Positions 1 to 10,393 of a stretch of 35,632 nt of DNA are shown piece after piece (positions within the stretch are counted from its first letter, which is position 1; each line of letters opens with the position of its first letter). Location: NCBI GenBank assembly GCA_001632435.1, contig KV424144.1:1-35632 (forward strand), in the 5' to 3' direction. Made by a program: the position numbers and the translations under genes. This DNA is from Calocera cornea HHB12733. Taxonomy: Eukaryota > Basidiomycota > Dacrymycetes > Dacrymycetales > Dacrymycetaceae. Below the pieces are notes generated by a model. That model did no database searches. It was not told where the DNA came from and saw nothing but the letters and a program-made list of their open reading frames with translations.

Positions 1-16
1 CTCGCGCGCTGCACTT

Positions 17-60
17 AATAAGAACAAATACTACATGGCACTGTAGTATCTGTTCTTATT
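17..60. repeat. Inverted repeat with U2 snRNA-like arm
   Basis: Two 19-nt arms (17-35 and 42-60) are reverse complements with one mismatch, separated by a 6-nt loop. The right arm reads TGTAGTATCTGTTCTTATT. Its first 18 nt equal the conserved U2 snRNA segment that contains the GUAGUA branch-site-pairing sequence, as I remember it from human U2. I see no convincing U2 stem IIa or Sm site after it, so this is more likely a U2-derived fragment or a hairpin element than an intact gene. Confidence 0.55.
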
Positions 61-140
61 CTACATCGAACAGTATGTGTATATGGGTAAGACATTTTCA
101 TTTTCCTACTTTACTAATGGGGTGGGGGGTATGGGGGTCG

Positions 141-190
141 CTGCAGCGGGCCTGCAGCGGGCCTGCAGCGGGCCTGCAGCGGCGCTGCAG
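141..190. repeat. 11-bp tandem repeat
   Basis: The unit CTGCAGCGGGC occurs three times exactly (141-151, 152-162, 163-173), then once with the end changed (174-184), then as a partial copy (185-190). It lies in non-coding sequence downstream of the first CrtC-like gene. It looks like a simple GC-rich minisatellite. Confidence 0.9.
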
Positions 191-388
191 CACAACACAC
201 CTCTTACCCCCCTCGTACCACATTGGGGTAGCGCCCACAAACCCTCCTCCAGGCCTGGCCCTGACAATAGGCCGGCTTGGTGGGCTCCCTGGTTGGATCA
301 TTAAAAGCATATGGATCGCTTGTATTTCGCGAATAACTTGCGTGGCAACAATTTTGGAGAGTGCTACAGAGTAGTGATGACGTAGCTC

Positions 389-1570
389 TCAACCTCCCTC
401 CCACTCGTACAGAGCGACACCCTTATACATATCCTGCCCTTGGATGCCACCAACAGTGCTTCCTACCCATCTCGAGTATGCCAACGGTTCATAGCTGATC
501 GTCTCGGAGTTGGTTATGTTGACATCCAGCACTCCATTGCCCCCCATGTCATATACGATATGGAAACCGCTCGGCTGCTGACCCGGAATGGGGGGCCAAG
601 TGGAGTTCTGCCCCGTGGGACGAACTGTGATATTGCCACACGAGTCGGAGATGATCTCCCCGTGCTTGGCGACGTAGCCAGACTGGAACTCTTTCGAGGC
701 TGCGATGTCGAGCACGTCGGACCAGACAATGGAGTAGGGGCCAACGCGAGCGTGTCCCCAATACCACATCGCGCTCTCTGATGACGACGAGGCCTGAACT
801 CCCCAGTTCTGATATGCTATGATCAGCATACATGTAACGTCATGCTGGAGCTCACATGGGATACGCACTGAGTCATGGTAGCCGACACCCTTGAACTTGA
901 ACTTCTCTCCATTCACATTCAGATCAATCAATGCGGTCCCATCAGGGATCGAGTTCGCCCATCCAAGCCCATCAATAACAAGCAAAGACGCGCCTTCGGT
1001 CGCGGGACCGCACATAGCGTGGTGTGGGGCGCCCTGTGCTGAGGTCAATACGTTCCAGAAGCCGAGCGTTTAAATGGTGCTTACAGAGGCAATCTGGAAT
1101 GAGCCTGTGATGTTGTTGAACTTGTCGTTGATATCGATGTACACGAACGACAAGTCAGAGGACTCATACCAACTGTACCCCGTTCCATTCATGATGGCTG
1201 ACAGACCCTCGCCCACAGTTGCCATAAGGATTGCTTCTGATGGTACCGCGAACTCTGGCATGCTACCGTTGGCGAGTTGCAGGTTGAGCGTGAGGCCGTT
1301 GAAGGGGCTGCCAACCACCCCACTTGCGGCGGCTGTATTGGCGTAGAATGTGAAGACGATCGATTGCTTCAGGTCTTCTGAGAGCGCATCGAAGTACCAC
1401 CACTGAAAGGTAGACTGGTTGAAGAAGTCTGTCTTGGGCGCATCGAAAGGACCGTCGAGTGCGAACTGAACGGCGCTTGTTCCGTTGACGGGGTATGGCG
1501 GAATGACGGCTACAGAAACTGCATTGGCAAGACCAAGCATCCCGACAGCGGACAGAAATGACAGGTGCAT
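389..1570 (-). CDS. Secreted CrtC/Diels-Alderase-like protein, copy 1
   Basis: Three exons: 1570-1085, 1033-869, 808-389 (356 aa). The second intron (868-809, 60 nt) has no stop in frame, so an open frame runs through it; removing it restores YHDSNWG at about residues 214-220. The protein starts with a hydrophobic signal peptide (about residues 1-17), then has QWWYFDA near residue 56 and a WYWGHARVGPY segment just after the YHD motif. These mark the hydroxyneurosporene-synthase (CrtC)-like, double-lipocalin-fold family, which in fungi includes decalin-forming Diels-Alderases; others in the family have no known role. Several NxS/T sites fit a secreted protein. I chose the ATG at 1570 because it aligns with the start of the neighbouring paralogue. 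Substrate unknown. No polyketide synthase or other scaffold gene is nearby. Confidence 0.82.
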
Positions 1571-1640
1571 AGTGAGGGCAGAGGTGGGCATCGAATCTAG
1601 TGTAATACAGAAGCTCCATCATGGGCGAATCAGTGCTCAG

Positions 1641-1648
1641 CCTTTTAA
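1641..1648 (-). promoter_or_regulatory. TATA-like element, CrtC-like copy 1
   Basis: On the minus strand this reads TTAAAAGG, about 72 nt upstream of the ATG at 1570. Copy 2 has a clearer TATA element at the same distance. Confidence 0.4.
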
Positions 1649-2670
1649 GTCTGAGCGAAAGAGGCATTCAGGACGGGGCTCAGCGACGAAACTTTCCTAC
1701 AAACTCCTTGTGATGGTACGTAGACTGCACTGAACTTTTACGAAGTCTACCATTGCAGAGTTGATCGAGATTGAATTGTGTGACAAGAGTCGTCCAGGGC
1801 CGGCGCCGTACTGACCCCACCGGCGCGGAAGGAGCCGTGCTGACGAGAGAAGTACCCCCGAACATCAAAGAACGGAGCCAATCAAGAGAAATCGGCCGCC
1901 GAGTACCGGCATTCCTCTGCAGCGGACGACCAGACGCGGGTGCCGAAACGAAAATACGCGAAGCGAACTGAATTGGCTTGACAGAGCCCGTGGTTACGGC
2001 ACTTGCATTTCCTTGTTGAGCGCGTGCGCGCACACATGACGGCTTCCTATAATACGAGCGGAACGAGCAAGGCAGGTCTGTCAGTGCATCGAGCGACGTA
2101 CTTTCCTCTGAAGTGGAAATAGTGATAGAGAAGTGGACAATGCAAAATCGGGTTATGTGCTCCGGTTTTGAGGACTCGGAGTTACCGCTGAAATGACCAC
2201 TCGGCTCCGAGGACCGTGCCAGGATGCACAGTCACGTCTTGCGGATGACGACCATGATACAAGCGCTCAGTTGTTGTTTACCGTGAGCTTCTCCGCAGAT
2301 AAAGGTTTTATATGACAAGATCTCCAGGTCTTTCGGACACGTCAATGACGTTAGAGTTCTAGGAACTATCTCTCACGGTTCCTTGCAACGTGAACTCCTC
2401 GAACATCTTAACCAACGAATGTTTTAGTTTCGTCACGCTTCCACCCGCTTTTCACACGCAAGTTCACAAAGCCAGCGGGCAATATCATTCAAGCGGTCGA
2501 GTGGAGGAACATACAGTCTGTTGGGTTCGCTCATCTCTGGATCCTAGGACCGCAGACCGTAATGAGTGGCACGGACGGTGCCAAGAAGGCCGCAGAGTAC
2601 TGTAGGTTATCGAGTGAGAGAAGAACAGGCAGTCAGGCACAAGGCACTACCCAAACTGGCGACGCGTTGT
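1649..2670. other. Intergenic region between the CrtC-like paralogues
   Basis: About 1 kb holding the promoter of copy 1 and the 3' flank of copy 2. The stretch 1834-1852 (CCGTGCTGACGAGAGAAG and flanks) resembles 4096-4115 upstream of copy 2, at nearly the same distance (about 265 nt) from the start codon. I see no coding region here; short open frames show no family signature. Confidence 0.6.
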
Positions 2671-3834
2671 CTAGCCGCCCAACCACTCGTAGAGCCCTAC
2701 ACCGTTGTGAACCTCCCGGCCTCTGATGCCCCCGACTGACGTCCCCACCCAGCGCTCGTAAAGAGGCTCGGTGTTCTCGACTGTCTCATAGTTGGTGATG
2801 TTCACCTCGAGAACGCCTGCGGGGCCCATGTCGTAGACGATGTGGAAGCCGCTAGGTGACGCGCCCGGCAGAGGCGGGTAGGTCGAGTTCTGCCCTGTGG
2901 GGCGAACCGACATCGACCCGCAGGATTCGGCAAGGACTGCGCCGTGCTTGGAAACGTAGCCTGACTGGTGCTCAACGCCGTTTATGTCGGTTGTGTCGAA
3001 CCAGACAACTCCGTACGGGCCGACGCGCGTGTGGCCCCAGTACCAGGTGCCGAGCTGCTCGAGCAGGCCCTGATCGCCCCAGTTCTGAACAAGAGGCGTT
3101 AGTAGCATATATCTGTTGACAGTCCGTCTAAACTCACACTATCATGATACCCAACCCCCGTGAATTTGAGTGGTTTGCCGTTGAAATTGATGTCCACGAC
3201 CGCGTCGGCATCGGGGATGGAGTTGGCCCATCCTAGGTGAGGCACAACAAGGAGGGAAGCGCCTTTGGTTGCCGGACCGCATTGTGCGTGGTGGGGTCCA
3301 ATCTGTTATATAGTTAGTGGAGTTCATGTTCTGACCATACTAAGCACTCACCGAAGACAGCTTTAAAGAGCCCGTGATGTTGTTGACTGGGTCGTTGATA
3401 TCGATGTAGAAGGTTGACAGATCGGAGGATTCGTACCAACTGTACCCCGTTCCATTGAAGATCCCCGACGCGCCATCGCCGACAGTTGCAATGACAACGT
3501 TTCCTGCAGGCACCGCCGCAGCACCTAGAGTGCCGTCCTCGAAGGCGACGTTCACCTCGACGACGTTGAAAGGGGAGGCTGGGTCGCCACTGGCGCCAAT
3601 GGAGTTGATTGCGAAGACGAAGACTGCGGATTGCTTCACATCGCTCGACACGGCGTCAATGTACCACCACTGGTAGCTCGTCTGGTTGAAGAAGTCGAGC
3701 TTGGGCCTGTCGAAGGGACCGTCGACGGTATATTGAGCAGTGCTGCTCCCATTGATGGGATAAGGCGGATAGATGTCCACAGAGATCGCTTGAGCGAGGC
3801 CAACGAGGCTGAGCGTCAGCAGGAAATAAAGCAT
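2671..3834 (-). CDS. Secreted CrtC/Diels-Alderase-like protein, copy 2
   Basis: Three exons: 3834-3352, 3302-3138, 3084-2671 (353 aa), with introns of 49 and 53 nt at the same positions and phases as in copy 1; the middle exon is 165 nt in both. The signal peptide is residues 1-16 (MLYFLLTLSLVGLAQA). QWWYIDA sits near residue 55 and YHDSNWG is rebuilt across the second splice junction, followed by TWYWGHTRVGPYGVVW. The two copies align along their whole length and lie head to tail, so they arose by tandem duplication. Role as for copy 1: a lipocalin-like secreted protein of the CrtC/Diels-Alderase superfamily with unknown substrate. Ends YEWLGG versus YEWEGG in copy 1. Confidence 0.84.
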
Positions 3835-3901
3835 GCCTCAGTGTAGTCGACGTTCGACCTCAGTGCAGATCGACGGCTCCGTCTCATTGCAGAATGTAGC
3901 G

Positions 3902-3908
3902 CTTTATA
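3902..3908 (-). promoter_or_regulatory. TATA box, CrtC-like copy 2
   Basis: TATAAAG on the minus strand, 68-74 nt upstream of the ATG at 3834. Confidence 0.55.
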
Positions 3909-4540
3909 GTGTTCACGAGGGAAAGTCTCAGGACAAAGTCACGATCAACAGTCAGTCGTCTCGGTAACGAGATGCGCAACATGATAGCAGAACGCATCAA
4001 AGCCAACATCACGCAAGATCCCAGGGAGCGATACTGCTGTGCCATTAGTTCGTCCTGAGCCCGGCGCCGGGTTGATCACGCACGGAGCATTGCGCCCGTG
4101 CTGACAAGGGAAAGAAGACCGAGTATGCCTGGAAACGAAGGTTCATTGTGAAACGCGGCGGCCGTGGACAGAGAAGCGTCTGCGGAGAGAGCGGAGAAGT
4201 GCGGGAGCCAGGGAGCCATGGAGGAGGCCGGTGTGGTCTCGAACTCAATGGTTGGGGGTCGCTGGGGCAGGAGCGCTGGGACACGGGGACGGTGTCACAC
4301 GCGGCGAGGGGAATCAGGGCGTGATCGGACCCCGATATCCGATCACAGAGGCCGTGATTAGCGGAATTGTGATGGGCGCTTGGTACAGCGACGGCACCCG
4401 TAGAACGAAAGGAACAAGGCACAAGAGAAACTAGAAGCGTTGTATACTGCTAGGATATAGTATATCAATGGTATGCCGTATCAGTACAATGCATCTCTAG
4501 TAGGACTGTCCCAGTCAGCCAGTCAGACGCCCCGCAGCCC
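3909..4540. other. Intergenic region
   Basis: Upstream region of CrtC-like copy 2 and 3' flank of the GT90 gene. It contains the block at 4096-4115 shared with the promoter of copy 1. No coding region supported. Confidence 0.55.
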
Positions 4541-6631
4541 CTAATAGTTCAACTCATCGCGATCATCTGCCCACAGCCTCGCGTACTCCAGGCACAGACG
4601 GTAGACGTACGCCTCCATGTCGACCTTGCGGCCGATCGTCTTCTTCCACTGACGGCCCGCTTTCGCAATAAGCCTCAGCTGCGTGTCGCCATCGTGATGC
4701 CGTCCCACGGTCGGCGGTACCGGGTTCGTCGCGTTCGCGATCGCTGCTAGGCTCTCACCACCGGAGAAGTAAGCGAAGATATTGTAGATCTCCTGATAGT
4801 TCTGCGAGACGGGAATAAAGTGGAGCCTAATTACGCATATGATTAGCCAACAGCAGTCACTCCGGATATTTATGGGCGCACCATGGTTGGATCCATTCGG
4901 AAAAGTACTCCAGGTAGACGGTGGTCTTCATCACCGCGCTCTCACTGGCCAGGAAGCCCATGAAACGCGCAGAGTAGCCCATTCCATCAACATCCATCAG
5001 ATACTTGTATTTCCAATGCTCGTTCAGCAGCACCGCATCCGCAAACCGGTGCTCGCGACGCATGGCCTCGCATCCACCGCCCGGATAGGCGGAGCAACCG
5101 ACGGCCTTAGTGAACGCAGCGTCGATGAAGCTGTTCAGTGTGGGAATCGGCACTTGTGCAGCGACGTAGTGGTTCGTGCCTGGCGGATTGGCAACGACAA
5201 GCGTCCGGTTATTCTCGGAGGTCAGGTCGGAGGTCATTCGGATAAACCTGGACACCGTTCAGCATGTAATCAGCCGTGCAACAATGCAAGGCTTACCGAT
5301 GCCTCTGGTAATGTGCAATGAAGCCGGGCGGGCTGCTGCCACCACCGGTGGTGGCACCTCGCCAGAACACCAAGTCCTTCTTCCTATTCCACCGGACCTC
5401 GCCATCATCTGTCTCCTTGATGACCTCCCTGACAGGGTCCCAGCCATACGTGTACCGCTTCGTGCTCGCGTAGTAGTAATGGCTCGGGATGAGAATGTCG
5501 GCGAACCCTGGTGCCTTCGCTGGTGAAAACACGGGGTAAAGAACAGGGATAGTGCGCCAGTCAGAGAAGAAGTGGCCCTGCTGGACATGGATCTCCGGGT
5601 GGTCGCAGAAGGAGAAATGGTCGTCGGTGTCCTCCTGGAAGCTGAAGTCCCCACTTGGCACGGGCGCCTTGCCCTGAGCCTGACGCTGCGCGCTAATGAG
5701 GTTCACGGGGATCTGCCCGCTCTCGAGCTGGGCAACCGTTGCGGAGTATAAACGGCGGGCAGCGGATGTGGGCGGGCAGGTGCGGCGGAATGCCTCCCAG
5801 ACGGAAGAGTCTCCGCGCCAGTCGGGGATGAACTTGCCGCCCAGCATGTCCTCGACACCACCGGAGGAATCCTGCTTCGTCATGTTCGGGTATTGAACAT
5901 GTTCCCATGGGATGAGGATACGGCCTTCAGCTTTGGCATTGATTGGGAAGTCCAGATCAGGTAGCTAGACGAGGGCGTCAATTTCGTGACGGAGGAGACG
6001 AGAGTCGGACTAACATCCTTCATGAAGGGCTCGATCATGACCTTGAAGCCTCTAGCACGGGCAGAGACCTCGGAGTCATCGAAGCCGTTTTGGATGTTCA
6101 CAACCTTCGCTTCGCCATTACGAACACGAACAAGGTCAATGGAGGGAAGAAGCGCGACCTACGGCAAGCCACTTAGCGTTTAACTCACACAGAATCAACA
6201 ATGAAGCTCACCTGCTCGGCACGCCTCCTTAGTTCATCCGGCGGCAGTTGAAAGAACGGCTCCAAGTCCCTCATCATCTGATCGTATTCGTCCCGAACCT
6301 TCACATCATGCTCCTCGCAGAACTGCCACCACTTGTCGAACCCCTTGGGCGGGGCACGCTTGTACCGCTTCTTGTACTCCCGGACGGCCTGGTCGAGCGT
6401 CTGCGACTGCCTCGCAACAAGCCCGCGGAACTTTGTCTGCGCGTCGAGCATGAGCTGCGGGATGGGGTGGCTGATGCCGCGGTCGACTGAGCCCGAGCTG
6501 GACATCGACGCGAGGGAGAACCAGGCCGAGTCGGGGTTGCTCCGGCGGTGGACGACGATGAAGACGACGGCGATAAGCGAGACAACGGCGATGAGGGCCC
6601 GTCGCCGCGGGGCGGAGTTCATGTTGCCCAT
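4541..6631 (-). CDS. GT90 family glycosyltransferase (CAP10/beta-1,2-xylosyltransferase-like)
   Basis: Five exons: 6631-6212, 6158-6015, 5964-5297, 5247-4882, 4826-4541; introns of 53, 50, 49 and 55 nt; 627 aa. A short basic N-terminus and one hydrophobic span (about residues 12-28) give a type II Golgi membrane topology with a lumenal catalytic domain. Family marks are FDKWWQFC (98-105), a RILIPWEHVQYPN segment, KKDLVFWRGATTGG, KYKYLMDVDGMGYSARF and a C-terminal WIQPWLHFIPVSQNYQE segment in which the second Trp and LHF come together only after splicing. GT90 includes the cryptococcal xylosyltransferase Cxt1 and CAP10-like proteins; the likely donor is UDP-xylose or a related sugar, for glycans or glycolipids (inference). 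Phase agrees at every junction. The upstream neighbour is divergent. Confidence 0.92.
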
Positions 6632-7327
6632 CGTGCTCGTTGACAGTCAAGCAGGATGGGGGGCAAAGCAAGACGTTGCGGCCTGACAGGTATGCGCCCA
6701 GGAAGCGAACCCAATGCGAGATTCAAAGCGCGTCCCTTCTCAGGAAGCAATTTGGCGGGATCAATTTGCCTCTAATCAGAACGTGCTTTGATGGTGTTCA
6801 TCCGAAGCGCGACTCCGCCTATCGGAGCCGAACACAACTCCGCGAAGGTGTTGTAGACCGGAGACCTTCGCCTGTGCGCAGAAGGGCAAGTCATCGATCA
6901 CGTGGATACGTGCCCAGAACTTCCCCATGAACTGAAATCTCGTGGATTAGCCTTTCCTCAGCAAGTCCAAAAATAAAGCGTTTACGGAACATGCAATCTC
7001 GGCCTTGGCGCGAGTGCGGGGGAGGAGCGCCCGTCCCGGCGGTGATGCACGAGCCGCGTCCCTTACGCGTCCCTGCACGCGTTATTAGAGGCGCGCGAGG
7101 CACCGCGTCTGATCTGCTCCTCCTTCTCAGACGCAAGATCGAGAAAGGCCTTGCGATCCATGCTTATCTAACCACCATCCACGATTATTGGAAGCATGGC
7201 GGGAGGTCGTGTTTGCTTGGCTGCCGGAAGTGTGACGATGCTATAAGGATGCGCTGTGATCTTCGACTGGCTGATCATTGCATTACTCATCTCCTCTCAC
7301 TCCGTCTTACAACTCAACGAACATCCA
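6632..7327. other. Bidirectional promoter region, GT90 / NmrA-like genes
   Basis: About 700 nt between divergent starts. It contains a TATA element for the NmrA-like gene. The only long open frames here have no family resemblance. Confidence 0.6.
7242..7248 (+). promoter_or_regulatory. TATA box, NmrA-like gene
   Basis: TATAAGG, about 80-86 nt upstream of the ATG at 7328. Confidence 0.5.
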
Positions 7328-8450
7328 ATGGCTGCCAAACTCATCGTGATCACCGGTGCAACAGGTACACAAGGAGGCGCGGTTGTGTCCGCACTGCTGA
7401 AGCGGGGCAGCTACGCGATCCGCGGCTTGACCAGGAACACCGACTCCGTCTCGTCGAAGGAGCTGCGGTCCAAAGGCGTCGAGATGGTAGCGGCGGACGT
7501 GACGGACAAGGAGATCCTGGTGAGCGCGTTCAAAGGGGCGTATGCAGTGAGTTGCCAAGACCTCGTTACATGAAACGCTTGCTCAATCTGGACCAGGTCT
7601 TCGGAAACACCGTTTTCCCTTCTTCGGCCACCGCTGAGACTCAAGGACGCAATATGGTGGATGCGTGCAAGGCGAACAACGTCCCCCTGTTCGTATGGTC
7701 ATCCATCCCTAGTGCGATCGAGGCCTCCAAGGGGAAGTACACCGAAGTCCAGTGAGTCGCTTGTGCCTATCCCTGGCGCATACACTCAAGCACCTTCAGC
7801 CACTGGGAGGAAAAGGTCGCTGTGAACGAGTACATCGCCTCAGTCTCCCAGCCCGCCGTGATCCTCCAGATGGGCGGCTTCCTCGACAACCTCGTCACTC
7901 AGCGCTTTGGGTTCAGGCGCTCCGAGTCTGACCCGAGCAAGTGGACGCTGCCGTACATCCTCGTTCCGCACAACGTGAAGATGAGCAGCATCTGGATCGA
8001 GGGCGATTTTGGGGAGATCGTTGCAGAGGTGGTGGGGCATTGGGAGGATGACACGTGGAGGAAGAGGATGGAGGAGAAGCCAATCCCTGTGGCGAGCGCC
8101 AGGATCTCACCGGACGACGTTGCGGAGAGTATCAAGCGACGTGAGTGCTGCCTAGTCAGACTGGTCTCACCGTCGCTGACAAGATCGTAACATTGACAGG
8201 CAGAGACGTTGAAGTCGTCACTAGCGGGGCGCCCCCTGGGTTCCCGCAGCACCTGATCTCCGTATGTGCTCTCCAGCTGTGGAGCACGAAAGCCTGACTC
8301 ATGTTGTCGCCATAGATGTTCAAGCTCTTCGGCGATGGGTTCTACGACTTCCCCGGCCCGAACCCACCTGACATGTTGGTGGAGCTCGGAGTCAAGTTCC
8401 ATACGCTGGACGACTTTGTGAAGGAAAAGCTGGTGCCACTCATGCAGTGA
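7328..8450 (+). CDS. NmrA-like NAD(P)-binding (atypical SDR) protein
   Basis: Five exons: 7328-7546, 7597-7751, 7800-8140, 8200-8261, 8316-8450; introns 50, 48, 59 and 54 nt; 303 aa. The N-terminal Rossmann motif VITGATGTQGG (residues 7-17) and the pattern TVFPSSATAETQGRNMVDA, PLFVWSSIPSA, KYTEVHHWEEKVAVNEYI and VILQMGGFLDN are those of the NmrA family (isoflavone-reductase-like SDRs that bind NAD(P) and act as redox sensors or reductases). At the second intron I took the acceptor at 7799 rather than 7790: it aligns without a gap to family members and avoids a 39-nt intron. An in-frame ATG at 7256 lies outside the homologous region and just downstream of the TATA element, so I start at the Rossmann-proximal ATG. 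Convergent with the NUDIX gene, with 52 nt between stop codons. Confidence 0.93.
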
Positions 8451-8502
8451 AGGCCGCAAATGTGGCTTTATTATTACAATTTGTATGTAGGGTGCATCGA
8501 GG

Positions 8503-9754
8503 TCAATGTGACGACTCTTTCGGAACTGGTCCATATCCTTCTGCCCGCCTGTGTAACCGAGTTATGATCTCGAGATAGTTCGGCTCGTTCTCCGCGGTCA
8601 AGTAGCCGTGCCGTATCATGAAGTCAATGATGACTGCAAGCAACGTCAGTCACGATCGCGCTGGTTGACGAGCAGGACTTGCCGGCTCCACAATTCGGTT
8701 TGAACTTTCCCGCATGCATCTTCTCCAGGATGTCGTCCAGATTGCACATCTACAGAGGGCTCCTGAGCTGGCAGTCATCAAGTGTATGAACATGCCGCAC
8801 CTCGAAGGATTCCACCTCGCCGTCGGACGGCGCAGGCTTGGCATCAACTCCGTCGGGCAGGAACATCTCATAGACATATCTCAAATATGCATTAGTGCAG
8901 CGCAAGGGTCGAACACATATCGTTCTTACTGCACTTCTGGTTCGAGCCACTTCTCAGCATTCTGAGTAAAGTAGCTGATTGAGCTGACTTGCTTGATATG
9001 CGCACGGACGAGGTCTGGCGGCAGACTGGCTTCTTCTTCACATTCCTTCACCATCGAGTCAAGAGGGGACATGCCATGCGGTATGCCGCCGGCACTGCGC
9101 TGCGTTCAATGGAGACAAAGTGATGCATTCTGCAAGCAGCGTACACAGAGTTGTCAAGGTACAACGGCCATCTATAGAACACGTATCAAGCCATACTATC
9201 GGAAGACACGAAACTGGCTGGACAAACGTTTGCTTGTTCCTCGACCTGGTAGGCACCCATATCCTCACCTCCCCATCTACCCTCCTGTACATCGTCATAT
9301 GTACTCCGTATGTCACGACGCCGAACAGCTTGCAGGCAGCGCGCTCCATCGTAAATGCCACGTTCTCCGGTCGAAGATCCGCGTAAGGGTGATAGTAAAC
9401 AGTATACTGCTCATTCCTCCACTTGCGCCCTCCAATTTCGTCAGGGAAGAGGCCACCATCCCTCCACTCTTCACAAAGGTCCTTCATAATTTCTGTGCGT
9501 CGTTTTGGCGAGTCAATACCGTGCGAGAATGCAACCGTGGTCGAACGGATAGTTTCATCCCAAACCACGGTGAATGTCGGCCCGTGGCTCTCCATCCAGC
9601 CTCTCATGGCTTGGAGCGTCGACTGGGGGATGAGACCGATTACGGTCGTGTAGGTTTCGTCGAGGTACCATCGCGCGAAACCGCGCTCCGCGGCGTATCT
9701 GGGATCGAAGTTGTCGACAGCCTCGACAAAAGGGAGCAGTGTCCGTTCAGCCAT
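8503..9754 (-). CDS. DUF4743-NUDIX hydrolase
   Basis: Six exons: 9754-9228, 9171-9145, 9094-8930, 8879-8801, 8749-8683, 8633-8503; 331 aa. The N-terminal half matches the DUF4743 region found in thiamine-pyrophosphokinase-related NUDIX enzymes (fungal proteins and plant NUDT20/24). The NUDIX half begins at KQTWPLYLDNSVAGG, assembled from three exons, and carries the NUDIX box as GGIPHGMSPLDSMVKECEEE, with the metal-binding KECEEE. It ends KPNCGAVIIDFMIRHG. Exon 2 is a 27-nt microexon (9171-9145). The fifth intron (8682-8634) uses a GC donor, GCAAGT; no GT donor nearby keeps both the frame and the KPNC-x-VIID alignment. Likely a cytosolic diphosphohydrolase, substrate uncertain (thiamine-diphosphate breakdown products are one proposal for relatives). 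Divergent from the Mic12-like gene, 203 nt apart. Confidence 0.92.
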
Positions 9755-9957
9755 ATTGATACAAAGTCTGGGGAGGTCCCAAGATGAGAGACGATGCGAG
9801 CGAAGCCAGCAACGGCTAGCTCAGGCGGGACCGGTGGAAGGGTCAGCGATCCAGACTCGAACGGCGAACGCCACCCTGGCTGCACTTCTCACCACTGGCA
9901 ATCGCACCGTTTATACCAGAAGTTGTCTGGCAACGAAAGGTCCTTCGACGTACATCT

Positions 9958-10393
9958 ATGTCTCTGTGGGCAGTGGGAACCATAGCGGGCGCCTTGACTG
10001 GCGGCGTGGTAAGTCAGCGGCTTTTTAGAATGATCGTTCTCTATTGACCATTGCTGCAAAGCTCTACCACGCCTTCTCTTCCTCCATCCAGACACGAGCA
10101 GCGAACGTATCGACAGCGTACGTATCTCTCCTCCCTCCTCATTGCCACACTGTCTGATCAGAAACGCCAGGCTGCATGAATGCTCAATAGCCATGGTCGT
10201 ACCTCCGCCGCCAGGCCCGGTACCCGCTGCTCGGCGGATAGAACAGCGGCCGTTCACGGAGCTGGTGAAGCGAAAGTGGAACGAGGAGATCGAGAGTGCA
10301 TGGGTTTCGGCTTTACACTATGATTATGCGGGGCTCTGGAGTCGGACAAAGGGGTATGCGGGTGAGCTGGTCGACCGGGCAAAGTCATCATAG
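9958..10393 (+). CDS. MIC12: MICOS subunit Mic12/Aim5-like protein
   Basis: Three exons: 9958-10008, 10062-10117, 10171-10393; introns of 53 nt each; 109 aa. The first 17 residues (MSLWAVGTIAGALTGGV) plus LYHAF after splicing make one short Gly/Ala-rich membrane span at the N-terminus, then about 85 soluble residues with ARRIEQRPFTELVKRKWNEE and a Trp-containing C-terminus. This plan fits fungal Mic12 (Aim5/Fmp51), a small inner-membrane protein of the MICOS complex at mitochondrial crista junctions. Resemblance is from general pattern and the RPF...KxxWNxE motif, so the call is moderate; an unrelated small mitochondrial membrane protein is the alternative. Splice phases agree at both junctions. 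Confidence 0.65.

Noticed and set aside
809..868. Reading the first CrtC-like gene through this segment as coding sequence
   Set aside because: The 20 extra residues split the YHDSNWG motif, and copy 2 has a clear intron at the same place that does contain a stop.
6991..7755. 254-aa open frame on the plus strand overlapping the NmrA-like gene
   Set aside because: Over the shared stretch it reads the first NmrA-like exon in another frame and the intron as coding, meeting the true frame only in the second exon. The spliced model gives the complete Rossmann motif.
7752..7790. 39-nt intron in the NmrA-like gene using the first AG
   Set aside because: Too short for the introns in this window and inserts three residues relative to the family pattern; the AG at 7799 fits better.
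389..9754. A secondary-metabolite gene cluster around the CrtC/Diels-Alderase-like pair
   Set aside because: No polyketide synthase, NRPS, terpene synthase, P450 or transporter is present; the neighbours are typical single-copy housekeeping genes.
8993..9787. 264-aa open frame on the plus strand
   Set aside because: It is antisense to the NUDIX gene, whose minus-strand exons carry clear family motifs and consistent splice phases.
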